Positions 32,008 through 41,431 of a DNA stretch of 64,000 nucleotides are shown here, one piece after another. The notes under the pieces are model-generated. The model searched no databases. It was not told where the DNA came from and saw only the letters and a list, made by a program, of their open reading frames with translations. Made by a program: the position numbers and the translations under genes. How positions within the stretch are numbered: position 1 is the stretch's first letter; each line of letters begins with the position of its first letter. The stretch is from Duganella levis (GTDB lineage Bacteria > Pseudomonadota > Gammaproteobacteria > Burkholderiales > Burkholderiaceae_D): NCBI RefSeq assembly GCF_009857605.1, contig NZ_WWCT01000018.1, positions 1 to 64,000 on the forward strand. Reading direction: 5' to 3'.

Positions 32008-33425
32008 AGATCTTCAATCCCGCTCCCCTCACCCTGGCCGTGACGCTGGCGCTGGCCTTGAGTGCCTGCGCCGACGCCCCGGTCCAGGCGCCGCCGGCGG
32101 TGCCGCTGGCCGACGCCTTCCGCGACCTGCCGCCCGGCTGGGCCGACGCCAACGCCAAGGCGCCGCAACTGCCCGCGGACTGGTGGAAAATGTACGGCGA
32201 CCAGCAACTCGACCAGCTGCAACAACAGCTTCTGGATAACAGCCCAGATCTGGCCAGCGCACTGGCGCGCTACCTGCAGGCGCAGGCCGCCACCAATACG
32301 CTGCGGGCAGCGCAATCGCCGACCCTGGGCGCTTCGCTCAACGGCCAGCGCGACCGCCAGTCCGACCTCAAGCCGCTGCGCGGCGCCACCTCGCCGGCGG
32401 AATACAACAGCGGCACGCTGCAGTTCGACCTCGGCTACGAAGTCGACCTGTGGGGCCGCATCAGCAAGCAGGTCAGCGCTGGCGTGGCGCAGGAACGCGC
32501 CGCCAACGCCGATCTGGCGGCGGCCCGCCTGTCGCTGCAAATCCAGCTGGCCGACACGCTGCTGGCCTTGCGCGGCGCCGATGCCGACCTCAAGCTGCTG
32601 CGCGAAACCGAAGTCGCCTACAAGCGTCAGGCCGACCTGATCAACCGCCGGCATGAAGGCGGCAGCGCCTCCGGCCTGGACCTGGCCCGTGCCGAGACCC
32701 AGCTGGAATCGACCCGCTCGCTGCTGCGCCAGCGCCAGGCCCAGCGCAATGTGCAGGAACACGCGATTGCCGCGCTGGTCGGCGCCAACGCCGCCAGCTT
32801 CACGCTGGCGCCGAATGACGTCAGCTTCGTGACGCCGGCGCTGCCGGTCGGCCTGCCGTCGCAATTGCTGCAACGCCGTCCGGACATCGCCGCCGCCGCG
32901 CTGCGCGTGGCTGCCGCCAGCGACCAGGTCGGCGTGGCGCGCACCGCGCTGTTCCCGTCGCTGACGCTGAACGCGTCGGGTGGTTTCCAGTCGAGCGACT
33001 TCGGCCGCTTTGCTCAGGCTTCCAACTTGTTCTGGGCAGTCGGTCCGTCGCTGGCCGTCAGCCTGCTGGATGGCGGCCGCCGCAAAGCGCAGATCGCCAA
33101 CGCGGAAGCGCAGCTGGATGAAGCCGGCGCGCGCTACCGTTCGGTGGTGCTGACCGCCTTCCAGCAAGTCGAAGACCAGCTGTCGCTGCTGACCAACTAC
33201 GACGAAGCGTCCAAGTCCGACCATCTGGCCGCGACCGCCGCCCAGCGCGCGCTGGACCTGGCGCAAAAACGCTACGACGAAGGCGCGGCCAGCTATCTGG
33301 AAGTAGTGACGGCGCAGACCGCCTACCTGCAATCGCGTCGCAGCGAGCTGGACCTGTCGACCCGCTACCGCCAGGCCGGCGTGCAGCTGGTCAAGGCCAT
33401 CGGCGGCGGCTGGACGGCGGGCTAA
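32004..33425 (+). CDS. RND efflux outer-membrane lipoprotein channel (NodT/OprM type)
   Basis: A 473-aa TolC-superfamily protein. A lipoprotein signal ends in the lipobox ALSAC; the two OEP repeats include DFALGYEVDLWG-type segment FDLGYEVDLWGRISKQ, LPSQLLQRRPDIAAAALRVA and SLLDGGRRKAQIANAEAQLD. It forms the trimeric exit duct. The GTG start at 32004 overlaps the adaptor stop (GTGA). The operon order permease, adaptor, channel is less common than adaptor first, and no regulator is adjacent. Confidence 0.93.
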   Translation: MKIFNPAPLTLAVTLALALSACADAPVQAPPAVPLADAFRDLPPGWADANAKAPQLPADWWKMYGDQQLDQLQQQLLDNSPDLASALARYLQAQAATNTLRAAQSPTLGASLNGQRDRQSDLKPLRGATSPAEYNSGTLQFDLGYEVDLWGRISKQVSAGVAQERAANADLAAARLSLQIQLADTLLALRGADADLKLLRETEVAYKRQADLINRRHEGGSASGLDLARAETQLESTRSLLRQRQAQRNVQEHAIAALVGANAASFTLAPNDVSFVTPALPVGLPSQLLQRRPDIAAAALRVAAASDQVGVARTALFPSLTLNASGGFQSSDFGRFAQASNLFWAVGPSLAVSLLDGGRRKAQIANAEAQLDEAGARYRSVVLTAFQQVEDQLSLLTNYDEASKSDHLAATAAQRALDLAQKRYDEGAASYLEVVTAQTAYLQSRRSELDLSTRYRQAGVQLVKAIGGGWTAG

Positions 33426-33506
33426 GCTGGATCTAACAAGCTGGACAGGCAAAATCGGCGTCATGGCGCTACAATGGCAGAGTCAACCGACTCACCAAGG
33501 AGCAAA

Positions 33507-33995
33507 ATGATGGGTGTTAAAGCGATCAAGATCGATATCGGTCTTACCGAAAAAAGCCGCGCGAAAATCGCGGCTGGCCTGTCCGGCCTGCTGGCCGACA
33601 GCTACACGCTGTACCTGATGACCCACAACTTCCACTGGAACGTCAAGGGTCCGATGTTCAACTCGCTGCACCAGATGTTCATGACGCAGTACAGCGAGCA
33701 ATGGACCGCGCTGGACCAGATCGCCGAACGCATCCGCGCGCTGGGCTACCCGGCGCCGGGCACCTACGCCCAGTTCGCCAAGCTGGCCACCATCAAGGAA
33801 GTCGACGGCGTGCCAGTCGCGCTGGACATGGTGCGTCACCTGGTCGCCGCGCAGGAAGCCACTGCCCGCACCGCGCGCAAGCTGCTGCCGGTGGTCAACG
33901 AGTGCGACGACCAACCGACCGCCGACCTGCTGACCCAGCGTCTGGACGTGCACGAGAAAACCGCGTGGATGCTGCGCAGCCTGCTGGAAGAATAA
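33507..33995 (+). CDS. dps: DNA starvation/stationary phase protection protein Dps
   Basis: A 162-aa ferritin-like dodecamer subunit that oxidises and stores iron and protects DNA. The ferroxidase site is complete: H43 in NFHWNVKGP, H55 in FNSLHQMF, D70 and E74 in ALDQIAERIRALG. The ATG at 33507 has AAGGAG at 33498-33502; an upstream frame extension was rejected. The N-terminus is short and has few lysines, so DNA binding by the tail is less certain. A strong terminator follows at 34014-34042. Confidence 0.95.
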   Translation: MMGVKAIKIDIGLTEKSRAKIAAGLSGLLADSYTLYLMTHNFHWNVKGPMFNSLHQMFMTQYSEQWTALDQIAERIRALGYPAPGTYAQFAKLATIKEVDGVPVALDMVRHLVAAQEATARTARKLLPVVNECDDQPTADLLTQRLDVHEKTAWMLRSLLEE

Positions 33996-34013
33996 ATCTT
34001 CAGTACCTTAGCA

Positions 34014-34042
34014 AAAGGGGCCGCATGCGGCCCCTTTTTTTT
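34014..34042 (+). terminator. Strong rho-independent terminator after dps
   Basis: AAAGGGGCCGCATGCGGCCCC forms a GC-rich self-complementary stem, followed by eight T. The opposite strand has a run of four T, so it may also end the convergent chemoreceptor gene, whose stop lies 4 bases away. Confidence 0.92.
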
Positions 34043-34045
34043 CGT

Positions 34046-35788
34046 TTAGAACTCTTCCCACTCCTGGCTGTTATCAGCCGGCGCCTTGCGCGGCGCCGAT
34101 GACGCCGCAGCGGCCGGCTTGGCCGCTGCCTTGGCTGCCGGCCTGGTCGCCAGCTTCAGCGCCGGCTTGCGTGGCGCCGCAGCGGCGGCTGTAGCGCGCG
34201 CCGCCGGCCGCGCAGTCGAGATCTTGCGGGCCGCGATATTGCCGCCTTCCACCTGGAACACCGCCACCATTTCGGCCAGCTTGACGGCCTGCTCCTGCAT
34301 CGCCTGCGATGCCGCCGCCGCTTCTTCCACCAGCGCCGCATTCTGCTGCGTCACCGTATCCATCTCGGCCACCGCCGTGTTGATCTGCTCGATGCCGATT
34401 TCCTGCTCGCGGCCTGCCGAGCTGATCTCGCTGATGATGTCGGTCACGCGCTTGACGCTGGTGACGATCTCTTCCATCGTGGTGCCGGCCTCGTTGACCA
34501 GCGCGCTGCCGCTGCCGACCTTCTCCACCGAATCGGTAATCAGCGCCTTGATGTCCTTGGCGGCAGCGGCCGAGCGTTGCGCCAGATTGCGCACCTCGGT
34601 GGCGACCACTGCAAAGCCACGGCCCTGCTCGCCGGCACGGGCCGCTTCCACGGCCGCGTTCAGCGCCAGGATGTTGGTCTGGAAGGCGATGCCGTCGATC
34701 ACGCCGATGATGTCGGCGATCTTGTCGGACGATTCGGTAATCGAACCCATGGTACCGATCACGCGGCTGACCAGCTCGCCGCCCTTGATGGCGATGTCCG
34801 ACGCCGACGACGCCAGCGTATTGGCCTGGCGGGCGTTGTCGGAATTCTGGCGCACGGTCGAGGTCAGTTCTTCCAGCGACGAGGCCGTCTCTTCCAGGCT
34901 GGCGGCCTGCTGCTCGGTGCGGCGCGACAGGTCGAGATTACCGGCGGCGATTTCGCTGGACGCGGTGGCGATCGCATCGCTGCCCTCGCGCACGCTGCGC
35001 ACGGTGTCGGCCAGCCGCTCCTGCATCGCGCCCAGGCCTTCCATCATCGCCCCCATCTCATCCTTGCGGCCATGCTCGATGCGGTTCGACAGATTGCCGT
35101 CGGCCATGGCGTGGAACAGCGTCAGCGCCTGGTTCAGCGGGCCCATCACAGCGCGCAGCAGCAGCGTGCCCGACACAGCGGCCAGCACGATGCCGATCAC
35201 GACGGCGGCAATCGCCAGCGTCAGGTCGCGCTGGTAGGCGGACTGGCTGGCGTCATACTGGTCGGCGGTGGCTTTCAGCTGATAGTTGGACAGCTTTTCC
35301 GAACTGTCGGTGTACAGGCGGAACAGGCGGGTGACTTCGCTCAGCATCATGCGGTCGATCTCGGGCTTGTTCTTGTCATTGATGGCCTTGATCGCCACCA
35401 GCAAGCCGTCCTTGATCAGCGCGTCACGCTGCGCCGCCACCTGGTCGGCCAGCGCCTTTTCGCCTTCGCCGAACGGCAGCGAGTAGTAGCTCTTCCACAG
35501 CTTGTCGCTGTTCTCCATGAAGCCCTGGGTGCGCTTCAGTGTCTCCGGCACGTTGGCCGCGTCCGGCGCCATGGCGACGCGGTCGAGCGACAGACGCGCG
35601 CGGTCAATCTGGATTTGCGCCTCGTAAATGGCTTTCATCGACACCATGGAATTGCTGTACACATCCTTCAACACGTTGTTGGATGTATGCAACGACATGA
35701 TGCCGCGCACGCCGATGAAAATGATGAGGAGCCCGAGCAAGGCCATGGTGCCGATCAGCCGGGTACGAATGGTCAGGTTAGCAAACAT
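34046..35788 (-). CDS. Methyl-accepting chemotaxis protein with CheR-tether pentapeptide
   Basis: A 580-aa chemoreceptor. TM1 is about 10-30 (LIGTMALLGLLIIFIGV), a four-helix periplasmic ligand domain follows to about 188, TM2 is about 190-212, then HAMP and the coiled-coil signalling domain. Its tip has DIIGVIDGIAFQTNILALNA and EQGRGFAVVATEVRNLAQRS. Methylation helices flank the tip. After about 50 residues of Ala/Lys/Pro-rich linker the protein ends in EWEEF, which fits the xWxxF C-terminal peptide that recruits CheR/CheB. The ligand is unknown. It is a single gene, convergent with dps. Confidence 0.94.
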   Translation of the reverse strand: MFANLTIRTRLIGTMALLGLLIIFIGVRGIMSLHTSNNVLKDVYSNSMVSMKAIYEAQIQIDRARLSLDRVAMAPDAANVPETLKRTQGFMENSDKLWKSYYSLPFGEGEKALADQVAAQRDALIKDGLLVAIKAINDKNKPEIDRMMLSEVTRLFRLYTDSSEKLSNYQLKATADQYDASQSAYQRDLTLAIAAVVIGIVLAAVSGTLLLRAVMGPLNQALTLFHAMADGNLSNRIEHGRKDEMGAMMEGLGAMQERLADTVRSVREGSDAIATASSEIAAGNLDLSRRTEQQAASLEETASSLEELTSTVRQNSDNARQANTLASSASDIAIKGGELVSRVIGTMGSITESSDKIADIIGVIDGIAFQTNILALNAAVEAARAGEQGRGFAVVATEVRNLAQRSAAAAKDIKALITDSVEKVGSGSALVNEAGTTMEEIVTSVKRVTDIISEISSAGREQEIGIEQINTAVAEMDTVTQQNAALVEEAAAASQAMQEQAVKLAEMVAVFQVEGGNIAARKISTARPAARATAAAAAPRKPALKLATRPAAKAAAKPAAAASSAPRKAPADNSQEWEEF

Positions 35789-35979
35789 AATATTTTTCCA
35801 ATCGAAAGAAAATCGATAGCTGCCCTATGAGGACATTGAGATCGCTAAAAGAGTTCGGACACGGCGGGGATGGGGCCGTAGTAATAATGACGCACGCCCG
35901 GCGGGAGTGGCATGGCGGCGGAGAATTGGGTGCAATCAGCTTAGCGGAATACTTTCCATATAACAAGTGATATCCATGA

Positions 35980-37530
35980 CTATCCCCTAGGGCCGAGCCG
36001 GCGTGCCGCCTTGGCCTGGTACATGGCCTGGTCGGCCGCTTCCAGCAGCAGCGCCAGACTGTCGCCAGCGGCCGGATACAGCGCCACGCCGATGCTGGCG
36101 GCGGCGGTCAGCGCCAGGCCGTCGATCTGGTACGGTTGCGCCATGAGCCCACTCAGCTTGTCGACCACATGGGCGGTCTCGGCCGCGCCAACGTCGGCCA
36201 GCATCACCGCAAACTCATCGCCACCGAGGCGCGCCGCCATGTCGGCCTTGCGTAACTGCGAGCGCAGCCGCACCGAGGCCTCGATCAGCAACTGGTCGCC
36301 CGCTGCATGGCCGTGGGTGTCGTTGATGGCCTTGAAGTGATCAAGATCGAGGTATAGCACCGCCAGCGTGCCGTGGCTGCGCTGGCAGATCGCCAGCTGC
36401 TGGGCCAGCACCTCGTGGAACATGGCGCGGTTGGCGATGCCGGTCAGCACGTCGTGGTTGGCCTGGTGCTGGGCCCGCAACAACATGGCCGAGGCCTTGA
36501 CCAGCGCATCGCCGACCTCGTCCGCTTCGCGCACGCCGTAGGAGACCGGCGCCACCGCCTCGCCGGCGCCCAGCGCCAGCGCCGGCGCGATCAGGCCATG
36601 CATGGCGCGGCGGATGCGGGTGCCGATGCGCCACGCGATCAGCAGCCCGGCGCCCAGCAAGCCGATGGTGGCCAGCACCAGCGACCACAGCTTGCGGCGC
36701 ATCTCGCTCTTGAGGTTTTCCAGCGGAATGCCGATCGCCACCGTCCAGCCGGAATTGACGGCGCGCGACATCACCGCCAGGATCGGCGTGCCATCCAGCG
36801 TCCGGGTTTCAAATGCCCCCTCGGCCTGCTGCTGCATGCGTTCGCGCACCTGCGGCAGCGCCTGCGTGCCGACGAAGCGCTGCATGTCCGCCGTACGCGC
36901 CACGATACGGCCGCCACGGTCGATGATGCTGGTGATCCAATGGTCCGGATAATGTTGCTGGCGCAGGATGCCGCCGAAGCGTTCGACCGCAATGCTGGCC
37001 GTCAGCGCGCACCAGGCGCCTTCGCGCGAGTGCAGCGGAATGCCCACCGCCACCATCTGCCGCTGCGCCACCGGGCCGATGAACAGGCTGGAGATAAACG
37101 TGGCGTCGCGCTCGCGCATGAACTTCAGCGAGGCTGAGTCTGGCTCGCGCGGCAGCGGCACGCCGTACGGACGGAAGGTATTCATCAACTGCTGGCCGGA
37201 AGCGTCTTCCAGCACCACATTGAAAATATTCTGGCGCGCACCGAGCTGGCGCGCCTGCGCGTCGAAGGCTTGCAGATCGCGCAGCCGCAAATCGGGTGAA
37301 GTGGACAGGCCGACCAGCGCCGACTCCACGATCGCCAGTTCCTTGTCCACTTCCATGGCGTTGGCGCGCGCGGTGGCCATGGCGCTGCGGGTGAAGTTGT
37401 CGTAGGTGAGCTGGTAGTCGTAGTCAATCAGCAGCGCCGCCAGCAAGGCTGCGGGCAGGATACAGGCCAGTACCAGCAGCATGAGTTTGAAGCGTATCGA
37501 TGCTGCGAATTCCAGTGTCAAGCGCGTCAT
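35980..37530 (-). CDS. Membrane diguanylate cyclase with periplasmic dCACHE-like sensor
   Basis: A 516-aa protein making the second messenger c-di-GMP. TM1 is about 12-34 and a periplasmic double-CACHE-like domain lies about 35-275 (ERDATFISSLFIGPVAQRQ, then SGWTVAIGIPLENL). TM2 is about 282-302, a HAMP-like stretch follows, and the GGDEF domain ends the protein. The active site LGGDEF is at about 436-440 and the inhibitory I-site RKAD sits five residues before it, so the enzyme should be active and product-inhibited. The sensor ligand is unknown. Upstream lies a 147-bp gap divergent from an MFS gene. Confidence 0.92.
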   Translation of the reverse strand: MTRLTLEFAASIRFKLMLLVLACILPAALLAALLIDYDYQLTYDNFTRSAMATARANAMEVDKELAIVESALVGLSTSPDLRLRDLQAFDAQARQLGARQNIFNVVLEDASGQQLMNTFRPYGVPLPREPDSASLKFMRERDATFISSLFIGPVAQRQMVAVGIPLHSREGAWCALTASIAVERFGGILRQQHYPDHWITSIIDRGGRIVARTADMQRFVGTQALPQVRERMQQQAEGAFETRTLDGTPILAVMSRAVNSGWTVAIGIPLENLKSEMRRKLWSLVLATIGLLGAGLLIAWRIGTRIRRAMHGLIAPALALGAGEAVAPVSYGVREADEVGDALVKASAMLLRAQHQANHDVLTGIANRAMFHEVLAQQLAICQRSHGTLAVLYLDLDHFKAINDTHGHAAGDQLLIEASVRLRSQLRKADMAARLGGDEFAVMLADVGAAETAHVVDKLSGLMAQPYQIDGLALTAAASIGVALYPAAGDSLALLLEAADQAMYQAKAARRLGPRG

Positions 37531-37677
37531 GCCAAACCACCCTGTTCAGATAAATGCATTTTCAGTTGCAATTTTACAATATAACTTGGCGGCGATCTAT
37601 GGTTGGCTGACACCATACGTGACTGAGAGCAATGAAATATACTGGGTGTCTAGTGTTGGCTGATCAAGGTACAGGGC

Positions 37678-38922
37678 ATGGAAACAAAACGCGCGGCGCT
37701 GGAGCGGCCATGGCTGATCGTGGTGCTGCTGGCGCTGGGGCAGATGATTTCCTTTGTCGACCGCACCAGCCTGTCGTCGGCGCTGGCCGACCACGGCTTC
37801 ATCAGCGAATTCGGACTGACCAGCGTTGAGCGCGGCTGGCTCAGTTCGGCCTTCTTCTGGTCGTATGGACTGGTGCAACTGCCGATGGGCTGGATCGTCG
37901 ACCGCTACGGCGTCAAGTGGCCATACGCCATCTGCCTAGCCGTGTGGTGCATGACGGCGGCGGCCACCGGCCTGGTCGGCACGCTGTGGGCGCTGATCCT
38001 GATGCGGCTGCTGATCGGCGCGGCCGAAGGTGTGGTGGTGCCGGCCACCTACCGCTACCTCGCCAACCACTTTGCCGAACGCCAGCGCGGCACGGCGCTG
38101 GGCATCTTCTCGGTCGGCGGCAAGATGGGGCCGGCGCTGGGTGCACCAATCGCCGCCTGGCTGATTGTGAATCACTCGTGGCAGCTGATGTTCATCGCCA
38201 CCGGCCTGACTGGACTGCTGTGGCTGTGGCCGTGGCTGACGCAGGTGAAGAATGATTTTCCGTCGCCGCAAGAGCTGGCGGTGCGGGTGGAGCAAGCGGC
38301 CTCGGTGCCGCTGCGCAATCTGCTGGTCAGCCCGGTGGTCTGGGGCGGCATGCTGAACAATTTCTGCTACGCCTACTTCTACATCTACTGCATGACGTGG
38401 ATGCCGGCCTACCTGGTCGAGCAGCGCGGATTGACACTGCAAAAATCCGGGCTCTACACCTTCTTCAGCTTTGCCGGCATCGCCGTGGTGGCGGCGCTGG
38501 CCGGCTGGAGCGCCGACCGCCTGATCGCCCGTGGCCACGACGCCGTGCGGGTGCGCAAATGCTTCATCGTCGCCGGCTTCATCGGCGCCACCACCGTGCT
38601 GCTGGGGGCGTATGCGGACACGCTGCGCATGGCGCTGTTCTGGAATGTGGTGTCGCTGTCGTTGCTGGGACTGGTCACGGCCAACCACCTGGCGCTGAGC
38701 AAGCTGACGCTGATCCCGCTGCCGGCGGTCGGCCTCAACACCGGCCTGCTGCAAGTGGCGACCAGCCTGGCGGGCGGCGTCTCGGCCAGCCTGTCCGGCT
38801 GGCTGCTGCACACCAGCGGCAGCTACACGCTATCGATGAAAGCCATCTTCCTGTTCCTGCTGTTGGGCGCCACCAGCACGCTGGTGCTATTCCGCCGCCA
38901 GTGGGCGCCCAAGATCCGCTGA
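37678..38922 (+). CDS. MFS transporter (anion:cation symporter-like)
   Basis: A 414-aa 12-helix carrier of the ACS/hexuronate-transporter-like group. FVDRTSLSSALADHGF in the first loop, then LVQLPMGWIVDRYGVKWPYA (the MFS loop 2-3 motif) and AAEGVVVPATYRYLANHF are typical for organic-anion:H+ symport of sugar acids or aromatic acids. The substrate cannot be set from sequence. The ATG at 37678 has a weak RBS (AGGGC). It ends directly against the convergent isochorismatase-like gene; the stops are adjacent with no gap. Confidence 0.9.
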   Translation: METKRAALERPWLIVVLLALGQMISFVDRTSLSSALADHGFISEFGLTSVERGWLSSAFFWSYGLVQLPMGWIVDRYGVKWPYAICLAVWCMTAAATGLVGTLWALILMRLLIGAAEGVVVPATYRYLANHFAERQRGTALGIFSVGGKMGPALGAPIAAWLIVNHSWQLMFIATGLTGLLWLWPWLTQVKNDFPSPQELAVRVEQAASVPLRNLLVSPVVWGGMLNNFCYAYFYIYCMTWMPAYLVEQRGLTLQKSGLYTFFSFAGIAVVAALAGWSADRLIARGHDAVRVRKCFIVAGFIGATTVLLGAYADTLRMALFWNVVSLSLLGLVTANHLALSKLTLIPLPAVGLNTGLLQVATSLAGGVSASLSGWLLHTSGSYTLSMKAIFLFLLLGATSTLVLFRRQWAPKIR

Positions 38923-39576
38923 TTAGTGACCTTCAGCCGCGTTGAACATGGTTTTGGCGTAGATCAGGCCCAGGCCGTAGCCGCCGCCGTGGGCGATCGA
39001 GGTCGCTACGGTCTCGTTGTAGGTCTCGCCGCGGGCCCAGTCGCGTTGCAGTTCCAGCAGATATTGCAGCGAGGTCATCGGACGGGCGCCGGCCTGGATC
39101 ATGCGGGCCACGGCGCGTTCATGCGCTTCGTCGGAAACGTCGCCGCTGGCGTCGGTGATGACGTAGACTTCAAATCCCTGGTCAATTGCCGACAGCGCCG
39201 GGCCGACGATACAGACCGAGGTCCACAGACCGGCCAGCACGATTTTGTCCTTACCGATGGCATTCACGCGCTCGGCGATGCGCGGATCTTCCCAGGTATT
39301 CATGGTGGTGCGGTCGATCGCCACTTCGTCCGGGAACACGTCCTTGATTTCGTTGAAGATCGGGCCGGAGAACGATTTTTCCGCCACCGTGGTCAAGATG
39401 GTCGGCACCTTGAATTCCTTGGCCGCTTTCGACACCAGCGCCACGTTGTTACGCAGCAGGACCGGGTCGATCGACTTGGTAGCAAACGACATCTGCGACT
39501 GGTGATCGATCAGGATCAGGGCGTGGTTAGTTGGGCTCAGCAGGGTTTGACCTGGTTTGGCGATGGCGGTTGGCAT
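38923..39576 (-). CDS. Isochorismatase-family hydrolase (YcaC-like)
   Basis: A 217-aa cysteine hydrolase. The catalytic triad positions are visible: Asp in NHALILIDHQSQM, Lys in TVAEKSFSG and the nucleophilic Cys in GLWTSVCIVGPALSAIDQGF. Family members close to YcaC are octameric and their natural substrate is unknown; annotated activities include nicotinamidase and N-carbamoyl hydrolysis. The ATG at 39576 has AGGAG upstream. It is preceded by a 221-bp promoter region shared with the divergent diguanylate cyclase. Confidence 0.9.
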   Translation of the reverse strand: MPTAIAKPGQTLLSPTNHALILIDHQSQMSFATKSIDPVLLRNNVALVSKAAKEFKVPTILTTVAEKSFSGPIFNEIKDVFPDEVAIDRTTMNTWEDPRIAERVNAIGKDKIVLAGLWTSVCIVGPALSAIDQGFEVYVITDASGDVSDEAHERAVARMIQAGARPMTSLQYLLELQRDWARGETYNETVATSIAHGGGYGLGLIYAKTMFNAAEGH

Positions 39577-39797
39577 AATGTATTCTCCTAAGATTCAAAA
39601 ATTTCGATGTGGTGTTTAGCGCCGCGTCTTGCTGTGTGCCGCGCTGATGGAATGAATTATGCGGCAACCATCCACAATCAAAAAGCGGAAAAGTTACCAC
39701 CCTATTATCGAAATTTTCGAAAGCCTTGCGAGCGCGGCCTTCCGGGCGACGGCGCTATACTGGCCTCCCTATTGCGCGGTGCAGGTCAGGAGCCACG

Positions 39798-41417
39798 ATG
39801 CGGCCGCTTTCCAGCTTCTTCCTCAGCTTTAAGTTCAAGATCAGCGCGCTGATCATTGCACTGCTGCTGTTCGCCGGCATCGGCGCCGGCGGCATTTCGC
39901 TGTTGATTGCGGAATCCGAACTGCGCCAGGTCATCGCCCGCCAGGAACTGTCGCTGCTGACCGGCGCCGCCGCCTTCATTGACAACGACCTGCAAAACAA
40001 GCGCCAGCTGCTGAAAGCGCTGGGCGAAGAAATCAACGACCGCAGCCTACCGCTCGCCGATCTCCAGACCCTGCTGGAAGCGCACGAAACGCTGCGCGAC
40101 ACCTTCTTCAACGTCAACGCCTTCGACCTGTCCGGCAACCTGGTCGCCAGCCTGCGTGACCGCAACGCCAAGCGCATCAATATCGCCGAACGCAAATATT
40201 TCCAGGACACGCTGCGGCTGCAGGAGGGCGTGATCTCGACGCCGATCAAGAGCGCGCTGTCCGGCCAGCCGGTGGTGGTGATTACGCAGCCACTGCGCGA
40301 CGCCGATGGCAAGCTGATCGGCATCGTACTGGGCGCCATCGACCTACTGCGGCCGTCGTTCTCAGCCCAGCTGGATGCGCTACGCTCGGGTGCCGACGGC
40401 TACCTGTTCATCGTCGCCGGCAACGGCGTCACGGTGCATCATCCGGACAAGGCGCGCATTCTGGAAAAAGGCGACGACGCTCCCGGCACGCTGCTGGACG
40501 CCGCACTGCGCACGCCGGAAGGCTGGGAAGACGGCCTGCTCGACGACGGCGTGCCGGTGCTGCTGGTGCACAAGCACTTGCGCGAAGTGGACTGGACCAT
40601 CGCCCTGTCCTACCCGCTGCGCAGCGCGTTTGCCTCGATGCAAAGCGTGCGGCTACGGGCGCTGCTGGGCGCGGCCGTGCTGACCGCTTGCGCCGGCCTG
40701 TTCGGCTGGGCCATCACCAAGAAGTTGCTGCGTCCGCTGGCGAAGCTGCATGAACATGTGGAAAACATCAGCGCCGGCCGCGCCGATATCGTCGTGTTCG
40801 ATGTTGCGCGGCGCGACGAGTTCGGCGACCTGAGCCGCGCCTTCTACGGCCTGTCGCAGCGCCGCGAGCAGGCGGAGCAGGAACTGCACCACCTCGCTAC
40901 CACCGACGTCCTGACCGGTCTCAACAACCGCCGCATGTTCGACGCCTTCCTGCCGCAAGCACTGGCGCGCGCGGCCCGCTCCGGCCAGCCGGTGGCCTTG
41001 GCCATTCTGGACGTCGACCACTTCAAGGACATCAACGACACGCTGGGCCACGCCGCCGGCGATCAGGTATTGGTGGAATTTGCGCGCCGGCTGTCGGCAG
41101 CCGTGCGCGCCAGCGACACCGTGGCGCGACTGGCCGGCGATGAGTTCGTCATTGTCTTCGAGCAGCTGTCGTGCCCTGCCGAGATGCACGTGCTGGGCAA
41201 GCGCATACTGGAAGCCATGCACGCGCCGTTTGCGCTGGGCAGCGTGCAGCGCGTGGTACAGGCAAGCATCGGCATCGCCGTCACCCACAGCGCCGGCGTT
41301 GACGTCGAGGAACTGATGCGCGCCGCCGACCAGGCCTTGTACGGCGTCAAGACCGCCGGCCGCAACAGCTTCGCCATCAACACCGTCGGCGCCGAGCGGA
41401 TGGTGCGGGTGCGCTAA
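39798..41417 (+). CDS. Membrane diguanylate cyclase with CACHE sensor and AGDEF active site
   Basis: A 539-aa protein. TM1 is about 14-36, a periplasmic dCACHE domain runs to about 285 (INIAERKYFQDTLRLQEG, then GIVLGAIDLLRPSF), TM2 is about 290-312 and HAMP about 315-365. The GGDEF domain starts at LATTDVLTGLNNRRMF and has LAGDEF at about 446-450 in place of GGDEF, with an intact I-site RASD. AGDEF variants have been shown to be active in other bacteria, so synthesis of c-di-GMP is likely. The start at 39798 has AGGAG; the upstream frame was rejected. Confidence 0.91.
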   Translation: MRPLSSFFLSFKFKISALIIALLLFAGIGAGGISLLIAESELRQVIARQELSLLTGAAAFIDNDLQNKRQLLKALGEEINDRSLPLADLQTLLEAHETLRDTFFNVNAFDLSGNLVASLRDRNAKRINIAERKYFQDTLRLQEGVISTPIKSALSGQPVVVITQPLRDADGKLIGIVLGAIDLLRPSFSAQLDALRSGADGYLFIVAGNGVTVHHPDKARILEKGDDAPGTLLDAALRTPEGWEDGLLDDGVPVLLVHKHLREVDWTIALSYPLRSAFASMQSVRLRALLGAAVLTACAGLFGWAITKKLLRPLAKLHEHVENISAGRADIVVFDVARRDEFGDLSRAFYGLSQRREQAEQELHHLATTDVLTGLNNRRMFDAFLPQALARAARSGQPVALAILDVDHFKDINDTLGHAAGDQVLVEFARRLSAAVRASDTVARLAGDEFVIVFEQLSCPAEMHVLGKRILEAMHAPFALGSVQRVVQASIGIAVTHSAGVDVEELMRAADQALYGVKTAGRNSFAINTVGAERMVRVR

Positions 41418-41431
41418 GCAAGGGGATACCC

